Of a stretch of DNA of 64,000 bases, positions 1 through 12,300 are shown in pieces. The DNA comes from Apostichopus japonicus (Eukaryota > Echinodermata > Holothuroidea > Aspidochirotida > Stichopodidae). Under the pieces are notes generated by a model. That model made no database searches, had not been told where the DNA came from, and worked only from the letters and a program-made list of their open reading frames with translations. Location of the stretch: NCBI RefSeq assembly GCF_037975245.1, contig NC_092573.1, positions 23,589,265 through 23,653,264 of the forward strand. Direction: 5' to 3'. Position numbers and translations under genes: made by a program. Numbering within the stretch: the stretch's first letter is position 1; the number at the start of each line of letters is the position of its first letter.

Positions 1-3000
1 AACAGGGTATTCATACTGCTCATACTGTCAAAACAAGTGCTATGAAGCATGAAATAAAAACATTATCTAGAGTACAATATCCCAATTGGATGACCTTACA
101 ACTAAAGATATGAATATTCATTTACTGCACAGGTCATCAGCAGTTTCTATGAAAGGATGAAAACTTGTTATTAATGAGGCATATTGCATTCAAAGGGAGA
201 AGTCTGCTGCACTGAAACATAGTGTATGTGAAATTATTAACATACGTAGATTACTGTATGGGACATTGGGTTTGACTGGTCAGGTTCTTGTTTGAAACTA
301 ATAAATTAAGTGATATAATGCCGAACATCACACATATAAGTGAGATAAAAACAACCCAAATTATTTCATTTAGAAGAGTCACATTACATTTAGATGTGTG
401 CGTTCAGCAAGATTTCTTAAATGAAATATAATTAAACTTAAAATTGGCCGAAACCTTTTTTTTGTCATTTCAAAGAGGCTGCAACTGCCTTTGCAATTTC
501 AGGGTCCTCTGTTACTGCAATAGCACATTAAGTATCAGTTTATTCAAATGTTGATGTTTATTACATGTTTACGCTTGAGTTACTGGATATTTCTCTATAT
601 ATTAAAATCGGTTAATCTTGAAAGACTTTCATAATGGTGGTTCTGTGCCTCATCTCAATCTTTCTCAGACAAAAAATTTACCATTTTTAAGGTTTGTATA
701 TATAGAATGGAGTTATTTTGTTGAAACAAATCTTTGGCTTTTTTCCACATCATTAATTCATGATGTACTGATTGCATTACATGTTCCAACATCATATTAT
801 CATTGTCATACTACATAAAGCAGGGTACTTAGTGTACAATGTGGATAACTATGAGTAAATTTGGTAAAATTTCTGGAACAATGTTCACCTCTGGATTTCC
901 AAAACAGAAACATAGCCGTAATTAAGTATTGTCACTGGTATGTAAAATGATCATACGTGGGCAGTTGAAGTCGGCCAAGTGCATATACTCGTAAAAGGAT
1001 ACATTATGCATGTACACGTATTACGTGCATAAATCATTTTAGGCTTGCTAGGTAGTAGGCCAATGGATATGATATACAGTTCCATATTTTAACTAAAATC
1101 TACAAAAATGGAAGACGAAAAATGGTACTGGTATGAGAATTTCTACAGTTGTACAAAATTGTTAAGTTTTCTGTTATTTCACTTTTTTTCTCTTTTTTAA
1201 TAATAAAGTAGTAGAAAAAATTCACATTTTTTCTCTCATTTGGTGTCTTTTGTTTGCACTCAATAAGAAACCAGGTATTACCGGTATTATCACTTTTGAA
1301 GAGCTTTATCTTTATCCCATATTTTCTTCAGTCCCCCTGAAAACCCACCCCAGCCGCTGCCAACACCAGTCAGGTCTGGCTACAACCTATAGTTAGGGAC
1401 AGAATAAAATATTGGGTGAAACGTTCTGATAGGTCGATTTAACTCCCCCCTCCCCCCCTTTTCATTTTAATTGGCCTTCTAGTTTTAGAAGCCCAGTAGA
1501 ATGTGGCCCTCGACCATTTGCTAAATGCGGTAATGACGTTTTCTTACGTTACAGTGCTCATTATGACCTATGCCTGAAATAGACTGACAAGTAAACAATC
1601 CATGAAACTGCAAACGTCATCACTTAAATTTGGTTGTACGTCCTTTGACTAGTATGACATCATCACGCAGAGGCACATCGTACCATTCCCATACACCTGT
1701 CATATCATGGAGGTAAAAACAGATATGACGGTACCAAGTCGACATGCATCAGAGTTTGTTTTGTCATCGGGCGCCCTCACTATTTTCTTTGCTTCGCTGG
1801 TTATTAATTCCGAGGCGATAAGTTTTGTCAACATTATCTTCTCTCTTCATGTATGTGAACGTGGGCGGTATCAATCCGCCCGAGTCTTCTATTTCAGGAA
1901 CTGAAACTTTTTGTTGAGGGGAGGGGAGGGGAGGGGAAGGGGGTTGATTGACAGAGTACACACGTCGAAGTACGTGTGGTGCAAAAATATGGGGAACTGA
2001 GAAATATTTAGACCACTTTGGGCCTTCCAAGAGCAGCGCATGAGAATTGTTTACTGGTGAATGAAGACACCCGATAGCTTAAAGTGACAATTATTTTTCC
2101 AATCTAATAGTTCAAACACTACAGGGTCATGACGTGAACGATAAGGGTACCATCATGATTGACCTAACGTGTCAGCTTTTCAGAGAGAGGTACAGATAAA
2201 TAGAAATTTCCCAAGGAATTAAAGACCACGATTTAGTTAGTCAATGTGTAAAGCCTTTGGAGTATACTTCTTCATTTGTACCTAGAGAGGTGGTAGCAAC
2301 CGGTTTACTTGTACTGGAAATTGGGCAGGTAAACAGGCTTACATACCGTAATGAAAATTCTTTAACATTAATTTACTTCAAAAATCTCAAAATACTGCAC
2401 CATTTTTGCATATAAACACCCTTAATTATTCAACAACAAAAATAAAACCCTCCCTTAGACCCCTCTCCCAGGACGGAGATCACTGGGGTAGGCTGTGGGC
2501 CTCCATTACTGAAGGTTGCCCCTTGGCCTCCACATGTCTAAATATGGCCCTGATGATACATGATACTGTTGTTAAAATATTACTCCGTTTGTTAATGCTT
2601 AATTCAAACTTGATGAATAACAAATTTTCAAACGAGAATTAAATGAAAAGGTTTACGGAGTTTAAATTACGTAAAACATGTTAGGGTTATATTAGCCAGT
2701 GAATACGAATAAACTATGAAAACTCCACCGTCTATTATAGTTATGTTCTTTTGCTCACTGTCATTGAGTACAATGACAACACATCTGGGAGGAGCCTAAT
2801 TTTGTAGTACGATTCAAATATCATAGCGCAAGTCGTTCAGTATCGCTTAAATTGTACATTTTGGTCATAAAGCTGATATGATAATAATTGAACTTGGCAG
2901 CCTTAAGTGAAAAGACCATGCACCCTAATTAAAATATGCATAAGAGTACCGTATACGACACTCAACTATTTCATTTACTGCTTTATTGCCCGGATCTTAA

Positions 3001-3301
3001 AAGATAACATCATAACACCTGACTTTTCCATGATCAATACATATGTTTATCAAGGAAGAAAAGTAAACTAATTCTCATATATCTGGGATTTCGAACTATG
3101 AGCCCTCTTTCATTATTGTACAATAAAACAAAACATCACACTTAAAGTTTCTCACGCACAGTTATTATTTTAATATTTACGACATGGTCTCATCATTCGC
3201 ATCTTCATCTAGTGCATTTATTAGCCTGGCAAGTTTGTGTTTGCATCAACATTACACCTGCGCTTGAACATATATTAGAAACGGTTTATCGAATCTGGAA
3301 A
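1..3301. other. Upstream intergenic region, no gene recognised
   Basis: I see no convincing exon, RNA gene or element boundary here. All open frames are short, lack family motifs and lack paired splice sites. The sequence is AT-rich with a few pyrimidine or G-rich tracts (for example near 1447 and 1916). It should contain the promoter and any 5' untranslated exon of the CCP-ZP gene that starts at 3302, but I could not place a TATA box or initiator with confidence. Confidence 0.4.
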
Positions 3302-3347
3302 ATGTGGAACTTCAAACTAGTTGCACTGGCTGTTTTTGTTCTAATTG
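3302..3347 (+). CDS. CCP-ZP gene exon 1: signal peptide
   Basis: Encodes MWNFKLVALAVFVLIG, a short positively charged start followed by a hydrophobic core. The donor is GTGAGT at 3348 and the exon ends in phase 1. The frame is also open upstream to an ATG at 3212, so the 5' end is not certain. Confidence 0.7.
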
Positions 3348-6300
3348 GTGAGTTTCCTTCATTTTTTGTTCCTTTTTTTTGTCAAAACCCATATTATTCA
3401 GTGTGTCAATGGATGTTCTTTAAAAATAACCATTCAAGGTATATAAAAGTACAGTATATCTTTGAAACGCCCGAGAAAATATGGGCAAACGTTACTGCAA
3501 AAATAAAGTACGAACTGGAATGCCTTACGTTGCTAAATGAACCAATTGTCCAACTAAGAAGATGGACATCAGAATGCACATCACAAATCAATAACAAATG
3601 AACATATGTGAAATAAACTGTTCACAAATTAATGCAATTTTAAACTTATTACCGAAAGCAAAAGAAACAAACTCAATCTCTAACAACCAATTGAAAGTTA
3701 ATGCCATGTACAAGAAAGAGCGAGAGAACAATTATCAATGGTAATAAATTGGTGATCCTGTTCAATCAATGGTTGATCGAAAAAAAACATAGAATCATGT
3801 TACGTCTTAAACTGTTTCCTTCTTGCAGACATTGTGCATGGGTATCCGCCTATTGAGGATGGTAAGTATTTCAACCGTAACGTAATATCTTTCTAGCAAG
3901 AGAAGATCGGATGATTGGGCTTCATTAATTATACTCAACACATTTAAGTTTGCCTTTGTTATACTTAAAACGTTTCTCAATACAAATACATTTGGAAATA
4001 TTTACAAGGGTTAAATTCATCGTTTTCTCCTAGAAATAGTAGCCTACCACAGTTGCACCTCAAACTGTCAACATTTGTAGCACATTTCAAAATTGCATTT
4101 CGCTGACTGCACGTAGTGCTGGTCTGAGATACATGCATTTCTTTTCGGCCAAACGTTCAATGTTTTGCCATAATTGGCAATATTGTTGTAGCATACTTCA
4201 GTACAATACACCAGAAAATCAATGAAAACGGTAACAATTGTCGATTTCATATCTGATAAGTTTCACAAATTTTGGGCTAATTATGTATGTAAAATATGCA
4301 ATATTTTGATTTAGTGAATTTTATGTAAAACTATTAGTATCTTAAATATTTCCTATCATTTGGGATTAAAATAGTGGGATTTGGTTGAAAAATGACCAAG
4401 ATATAAGTATTGGCATAAGAACTGGAGGTACGCCCCCTCCTCCAGGTTATACAATACATAAACAATACAGGTATATACAATACACGTATATAGACGCACA
4501 TGTGCACCGTACTCATTTTGCAAATATTTTTTACAACGAACTGGTGGCAGTTTCCATTTGAGAAAGGAGTTCGTCAGGGCTGCATTGTGTCCCCCTTGCT
4601 TTTCAATGCCTGTGGTGAAGCCATCTTGCGACAGGTGAAAGAGACACTAGATGAAAGATCGGGTAGCATTGTTGGTGGAAGAGCAATATGGAATATACGC
4701 TATGCTGATGACACCACACTGATTGCACGCTCAAAAACGGAACTGGAAAACAAGCAGTAAAATTGGAGAAATGCAGCCACACCTTTGGTCTCCATATAAA
4801 CTCAGCCAAAACTCATGTTATGGTTCATGGTAGCAGAGAACAGATCTTTCTTGGCGGAAGTGCAATCAACCAGGTAGACAGCTTCAAATACCTTGGCTCA
4901 ATGGTAAGGATTGATGGAGACTCTACACCAGAGATTTGTACTAGGTTGGCAATTGCAAGAGATGCCACCAGCCAACTAATTGGATTGTGGAAGGCAAAAG
5001 AGATCAGCCTGAAACTGAAGAAACAGCTGGTGAAATCTCTTGTGTGGAGTGTAGCAATCTATGGTGCAGAAAGTTGGGCATTAAAACAGAATGACATGAA
5101 GAAAATAGAATCATTTGAGCTGTGGGTGTGGCGTAGAATGCTTCAGGTCAGCTGGAAAGATAGAAAGACAAATGCTTGGATCCGCCAAAGGGTAGGAGTT
5201 TCAGAAGAGGAAGGTCTACTTGTCCAGTTAAGGAAGAGGAAGCTGTCCATGTATGGACATTGGAAGCGCCGATCAGATAGCCTAATTCAGATGACAGTAG
5301 AAGGAGAAGTAGATGGGAAGGCCAGGCCAGGTCGTAGGAAAACAGGATGGATCGATAACATCAAGAAGTGGACAGATGGAGGAATGGCCGTGGCAAGAGC
5401 AAAGGCAAACAAGAGAATGCCGACGGTTCTATGACGACTATGGCAAAACAGCAGCAGCAGCAGGTGGCATAATGCTGATATTCATTGCAGAGCCGTATAC
5501 GGCTCTGATTCATTGCTATACTTTTGTAAGGAAGCCTGTAAAGAACATATTATTCATTAAAATTTTGAAAAAGCTTGATGTAGGGTGACCGAGATATGAT
5601 TTTTTTTTTAAATAAAGAAGAGTTTTTGAAGAACTGTTTTTTCGTTTTTTGGACGGGTTTTTGGCAATATTCCGATGATAATTCAATTGTCCAAATCTCT
5701 ATAGCCCTGATATTTTCAGTGTTAGTTTTTCTTTTCGGTTGGCTTGTTCTAGAACATTTACGAAGGTGCTGGCCTGTTTAAGTGGAACCTAGATTTATTT
5801 TGAAAAAAAGGTCAAAATGTAGAATGTTCACATTTTTTGAATCGAAACAAAGTTTGAACCAAAATTTTGGAAATAAGCATCAGTAGCCCCCCCCCCCCCC
5901 AAGAAATTTCACCTTTATTCTAATACTCAAACCAAGTCTAAAGCTAGAAGGGTTGAAAAAATACAATGTGTCCTTTTATGGGGCACAAATCCGCCCAGAA
6001 AAGTCTTGGAGGGTTAGTTACCGGTAGATACATGACGACCACTCGATGCTGGTTCTCTTTCAACAGCTTTCGTTTATTTTTTTCTTACTGTTGGCAGGAC
6101 ATGAACCTTGTCATGCACCAATTATTAGTAACGGAAATGTCTCACCGTCTGGATGGATTCGTCACCGAGACTCGGTAACGGTGACATGTGATTCTGGTTA
6201 CACACTATCTGGTAACTCGAGGGTTTATTGTACTGAGGGCGAGTTGAGTTCAATCCCAAGTTGTACTAGAACAGTAGTTGGTAAGTATATAGGCCTATTC

Positions 6301-9300
6301 TGTGGCGGAAGTTATGGACGTGGGTTCGTTGAAGGCGACTTCCATGTGAGGTGGGGTTGGGGTGGGGGGGGGATGGATCCTGCCCATAAATAAGGTCTAG
6401 ATATAAGTAGGTCTACGCAAACAGTTGTGTTAACAACTATTTTTTGTGTACAGTGTGGGTGTTTTGGGGCTTGTACGCCCCTCCCTTCCCCTCGCTTCCC
6501 CACCTGGACACCTGGAACCGCGCCTGCTAATACAGCCCCCTCAAAGACTTTCAACGTTAAGTAATCTGAACCTCCGTACGGTTATTACAAAATATCTGTT
6601 GAGCAGCTGCTCTGTTTTCTCTCGTATTCTTAGTCACATACAAACCCAACCGCGTATCAACCACACTTAAACTAGCCACAACACAACCTCATCGCTGTTT
6701 CCCGCAGTACAGGAATTTTGGCTAAATATTAAGTAGGGCCCATCTATAGTCTATGTAAACAGGCCCTTCCAATTTATTTGCAAGAGGAATCTATTGAATC
6801 GGCCTACTATGGTGATATGTATGCATGACGTGTGATACCTGCTTGTAAACACAACAACTCCAATAGCAGCCTACACCTTGATTAAACTACATATACTTGT
6901 TATGTATTTCACCTTTGTTAGTACGAACTAATGAGGTCGGTTTAGCATTTGCTTAAGTTATATTATGGGATATTGAGATCTCTAGATAAGTAAAGAGAGG
7001 ATAGGACAGTAAAAGATGAGAGAAAGGATATATATGCGAAGCAACCTGACAGGTGTACACATCCACCTTAGTGAGAACAAGCAACCATTGGTTTTTGTGG
7101 AAGTCAATTGAGGTCAACAGAGACAAAAGTTTGAAAACCTTGTAAACACAATCATCCTGAAAGTAAAATGTTGGATGAACTATATACTTGATATATACAG
7201 TTCCGTAATGTTGGAAGAACTTTTCCTATCAGCAATGGTCAAATATTGTTTACAATGTTGATAGAAAATGCAGCAGAGCCACTAAGCCTGCTGGTTTTAT
7301 GCTTCCTGATTAATAACGTAAGGAAAATTGGTTAATTTATCTAACCAACTACGTCGTTATAGGATTTCATTATCGAATATTTACCAAAATCAACGCAAAG
7401 TGGTGATTTTAGGTTGTAAGTTGTTGAAAAAGTCTCTGATCCACTTCTATCATATATCGTTATCTATACATGGGCGGCGAACATGGGGGGGGGGGGGACG
7501 GGGGGACATGTCCCCCCCAATATTTTAGGTGGGGGATATAGTATATAATATCCCCCCCCCCAATATTTGGTGGCATAATTTTTTTTAAGCATATGTTTTG
7601 TATGTTTCTATGATATCGCTAGTAATTTCAAAATAGAAAATCCTTAGTTGCAACTTACAAGGCCTGGGAAGTGCCATTTCCAGCGATCTGGGAGACATTT
7701 TCGGCCAAAATTTTCTTTTGCGCTTCGCGCCAACTTATGGTGGCACTACGCTTCTGGGTACAAGCTTTGCCCCTCCCTTGGCAAATTCCTCGCAAGGCGC
7801 CTGTCTAAAGGTGTCACAATTTGTTACTATATATGACCGAAAGTACCGTAGTTTTTACCTTTTTTTCTCGAAATGAATAGCTAGACGGTACGCATCCGTA
7901 ATGAAATTTGGTTTGCATCTTGTGTATGAGTGTAAGTACGTACAATCATACATATGATCCACATCGATATGGGTGCACTGGGTTTCCATTTGGCCTGTTT
8001 CCTACAATATATCTAACCGCAGGTGCGTAGCCAAGGGGGGGGGGGGTGAAGAGTGGAGACCGCCCTCCCCCTTGAGCATATTTTTTTGGTATTTTCTATG
8101 ATACCGAAGTTTTATAGTGGCCGTTATAAGAGGTTTGAATATTTGTCCACCAATAATTTAACTGTGTCTGAATTTTCGAAAATTCCTTGACCAACATTTT
8201 TCATCAATTACGTCCCTCTACTCGTGCAATTTTGACCGGTGTGTTAGGGGTTGAGGGGGGGGGGGGGTTCTATATTGGTTGTCCATAGATGAAATTTTGT
8301 GCAATATTATGAGTATGTTTTGAAGTGAATTTATTATTCAAATTCTGAACAAATAATGGGCGTAAAACCTTGAAAAGTGGGCTGACGGGTATTGTGGGGC
8401 ATTACGTAGAATTACCTACAAAAGCAATGATCCACAGGAGATGCAATGAGGTCGAACATGATGTGTGACTGGTGACAATCTTGAAAAAAGGTTATGAATG
8501 AAAAAAAAAACTATTAGGAAAAACTTGGTTCTCAGGCAAAAGTGTACATCTGGTTGGTCATTTTCAAACCCGAGAAGTGCCTTTTTCGGTGATCTGGGGG
8601 GCTATCAAAACCAGAAATTTTCTTGTACGCTGCGCGCCAACCAATGGTGGCGCTCCGCTTTGATAGTTATTCGCCTGCATCCAAGCAAATGTCCCCCCCC
8701 CCCAATATTTGAAACAGATCGCCGCCCCTGTATCTATATGCTACTGGCAGGTTGTACGTATATATAAAGAAATGAGTAATATTTTCTATGTATTTTACTC
8801 CCAGCGCCGCCGGTAGTGCATGCTCGTTGCTCTGTACCTTCCATCAGTAACGGGTATTTTTCACCGACTGGCTGGGTAAACCACGGGGGAACAACAAGGG
8901 CCACGTGTAATTCCGGTTACGCACTATCAGGCAGCTCGACGATTTCTTGCAATGATGGGTCGTGGAGTTCTACCCCACGCTGCAACAGAAGTAAGCATAC
9001 AAAATACATGACCATTCGAAGCCAACTTCTGCAGGCATACAATTAAACACTACTTTTCAGTGGTTGAAAATCATCAGTACTTTGAAAGCCAAATCAGTAC
9101 CGTAAGCTGATGTACTTGGTATTGCCCTTTGTATTAGAGATAACATAAGGTGTAATATATGCTGACATTCACTTTATTCACCTGTCTATTATTGCTTACG
9201 TATACTTAACCGGCGATATTAAACGTTTGAAACCAAACTGGAAATAGCTTGTTAACGTTATTGTTGATTACTGTATATAACGTATTTTGAAAACCGCATC

Positions 9301-12300
9301 GAGATATGTTGATAGTGGTTCTGACAGTGATGCAATTTGATAATGATTTTAGTTATTTCCATGCTCTTTTTCCTTGATGCGTATAACCACTTTCAACGAG
9401 GCTGTCATTGCTGTTCCAGCGAATGTTTACATGTCATTTTACTACATTTCTTCTCATACAGCCGCAATACATGGTTTGGTTCGGGTTGTGCTATTAATTT
9501 TGTTGAGGTGGTACAAAAAAAAGAAAAAAGCATGCACAGTAGTCTAATATGTTCATGTGGAAAACATAACTGAGAAAACGGTTTATTTTTTATGTTTCTG
9601 CTTTAATTTTGGTAGTCCCTCTCCCATGCGGAGTACCGTCCGTTAGTAACGGCGCCACTTCTTCTACTGGTTCTATCGCCCACGGTCAAAGCACGACCAT
9701 AATATGTCATAGCGGTTACAACTTACCAAGTGGTGTTTCACCTACCATTCAGTGTAACGACGGAGCATGGGGATCTATTCCACAGTGCTATGGTAAGCTA
9801 TAATTTCATTACTTTTATGAAATCAAATGACAGAAGACATATAGTAAACAGTAAATATAATAGTTGCAGCATCCCAAAAAAAATGTCAATTTACTCAAGC
9901 TTAATGACATTAAACATGTTCGCAACTAATAATACTATGACAAAATTCATATGTTTTTGTTTTGATGTATATTGCTTTTGTTGCTCTTGAATTCAGGTCA
10001 ATCGTACCGTAGACACAGTTTTAGCAAATTCTTTAAACACTGCTCAGCTTCCGATTACTAGCTGTTACGATTTGGTAAAGTTTATCCAACTAAAATAGCC
10101 AAATTGAATGTATGTTACAGACTGTGTAGAAACTCAATGTGCAATCACTTGGAAAATAGCCGTAAAAATATATTAAGTTCCATATTGGTCCATGCAATAG
10201 TATTTCCAATTTTGGCAGAGGTGGTTGAATATACGTCCAGGGAAAGAGTAGGTTGTTGCAGCCTACATTTTACCTTTTCTTGACATTTTTGGATTCCCTA
10301 TTCTTAGTGTGTGACTGTGTTTGGTTTTGTTTGCAGTCTGAATATGCCACATAATTCAACATTTGACGACTGCATTTTTACCTTTTTTTTACCTTCTCCT
10401 CCTATATAGAGCAATGTGAAGTACAGAATATTACTAATTCAAACTCTTTCGTCACTCGTTCTTTCAACCACGGAAGTAGCTGGACTGTTGTATGTAACAG
10501 TGGCTTCTCATACGACCAACAAACAACGTTTTCTTTATCTTGTAACGATGGGGTTGTCAGTGGTGTACCGATCGACAAATGCTATCGTAAGTATAAACCT
10601 ATAAACATAGCAATTTTCGAGTGGAATATATTATTCTTCTGTAAAATGGAAAGCGAAACGCAACTATAGCCTACATAATGACTGATGATGGCGACACGAA
10701 GCACAACTTTTTTCAGATATAAATTTTTGATATAAATAATATATAAATAATATGCAATGTTTCTGTGTTTCTTTATATAGTACAATGCAACTTGCTCGGT
10801 GTCGTAAATTCCAACGCACCTATCAGCTCAGTGCTTCTTCATGGTTCGTACGCGACTATTGTCTGCAACAATGGATTCTCGTACAATCAAATGACGTATT
10901 TCCCGGTGGAATGTAAAGACGGAACTATTGTTGGAGTTGTACCAGTTGAATGCTACGGTAAGTTCAAGTCAACGAAGGAGGACGGTTTGGACGAGGACGC
11001 TCCACCACAAACTTCTGATCTCAATTATACCGCACCCCAGCCGACCCACACCCGACCCCGCTCGTACTCCTTGTTGGTTCGCTTTCCTCTTTAATACATG
11101 ATGTTGGTATACCTCTGTACAAACATCACAAACTTGATAAAGGACAGTAACCATGGGTGCACGAGTTAGATGATGATGCATGATGGATACAATCAACCGA
11201 TTCACACCGAGATTGTAGTAACTACTGTAAATCTTAAAGTTTTGTACCACAGTAGAAACTGGATCGTGCTGATAAATCTGATAAATCATGAAAGTAGCAT
11301 GTGCTATTAGGTTTACAATAAGAACTGAGGATATGTGTATAACTTGGTCCCAAACAAATGCATCAAACTGGATAGCACATGCTACCGATATATCATATTT
11401 ATCAGCACGATCCATATTTTACAGTAGTTACTTTGTTCTTTCTGTGTATCGGGTACGTGATACAATTATGTTATATGCATATTTTCACATGAAAAGTTGT
11501 GGACGAGTTTTCGGTACATTTCAGAACTGCAAAACTGAAGTGAAACGTAATGAATTTAAACATTGTTTTTCTGCAGAGTCATGTGACATACCTACTATAA
11601 ACAATGGCCGTCTTACATCATCGGGTCCTTTCTATCATGGATTTTCAGCAAACATAACCTGCGACAATGGTTATAACGCTGTATCGACGGCTGCCGCATG
11701 CTTCAATGGGACTTGGGGGAGTGAAACACATTGCTATGGTAACAATCATGATTTATTCCGAATCCGTCCCATGAATTCATTACATATATTTCATTTCATA
11801 CGACTATAAGTTTCCGTGAAGAGAACATTCAAATCAAATACTCACAGAAAATGTGAAAACGAAGTCCAGATTCAAACCAAGCTGATTTATTGAAATAGAA
11901 AGATAAATGCTTCAAGAAATGAAATATTGCAATCTACAGAGTAGGAGAAGATGAAGAGCAGTTGTTCTCTTAATCAAATATTGTCGAAACTTTTGTCTTT
12001 TTTTATACCTTTATGAATGATGATTGGGCTTTCTCCCAATTCATCAATTATTTAAAATGCTTCAAAATGACACATACAAGTTTTATTTGCAAAGATTTAG
12101 AAGAAAAAAACATTTTCATGAGATATTCGTGTCTACAATGAGGTCTCTTCAGTTCAATGAAATAAGAGTGAAGTTTCACCTTTCCTTACAAATGAACATG
12201 TTTCTGTATAAATTAGGTTAATCAAATATTATATCAGTTGCCTGTTTGCCCCTGATGAGATATACATTCACGTAAACGCATAGACCATGCAAATAAAAAT

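Noticed and set aside
3212-3301. N-terminal extension of the CCP-ZP protein from an upstream ATG
   Set aside because: The extension would bury the signal peptide about 30 residues inside; the ATG at 3302 gives a normal signal peptide.
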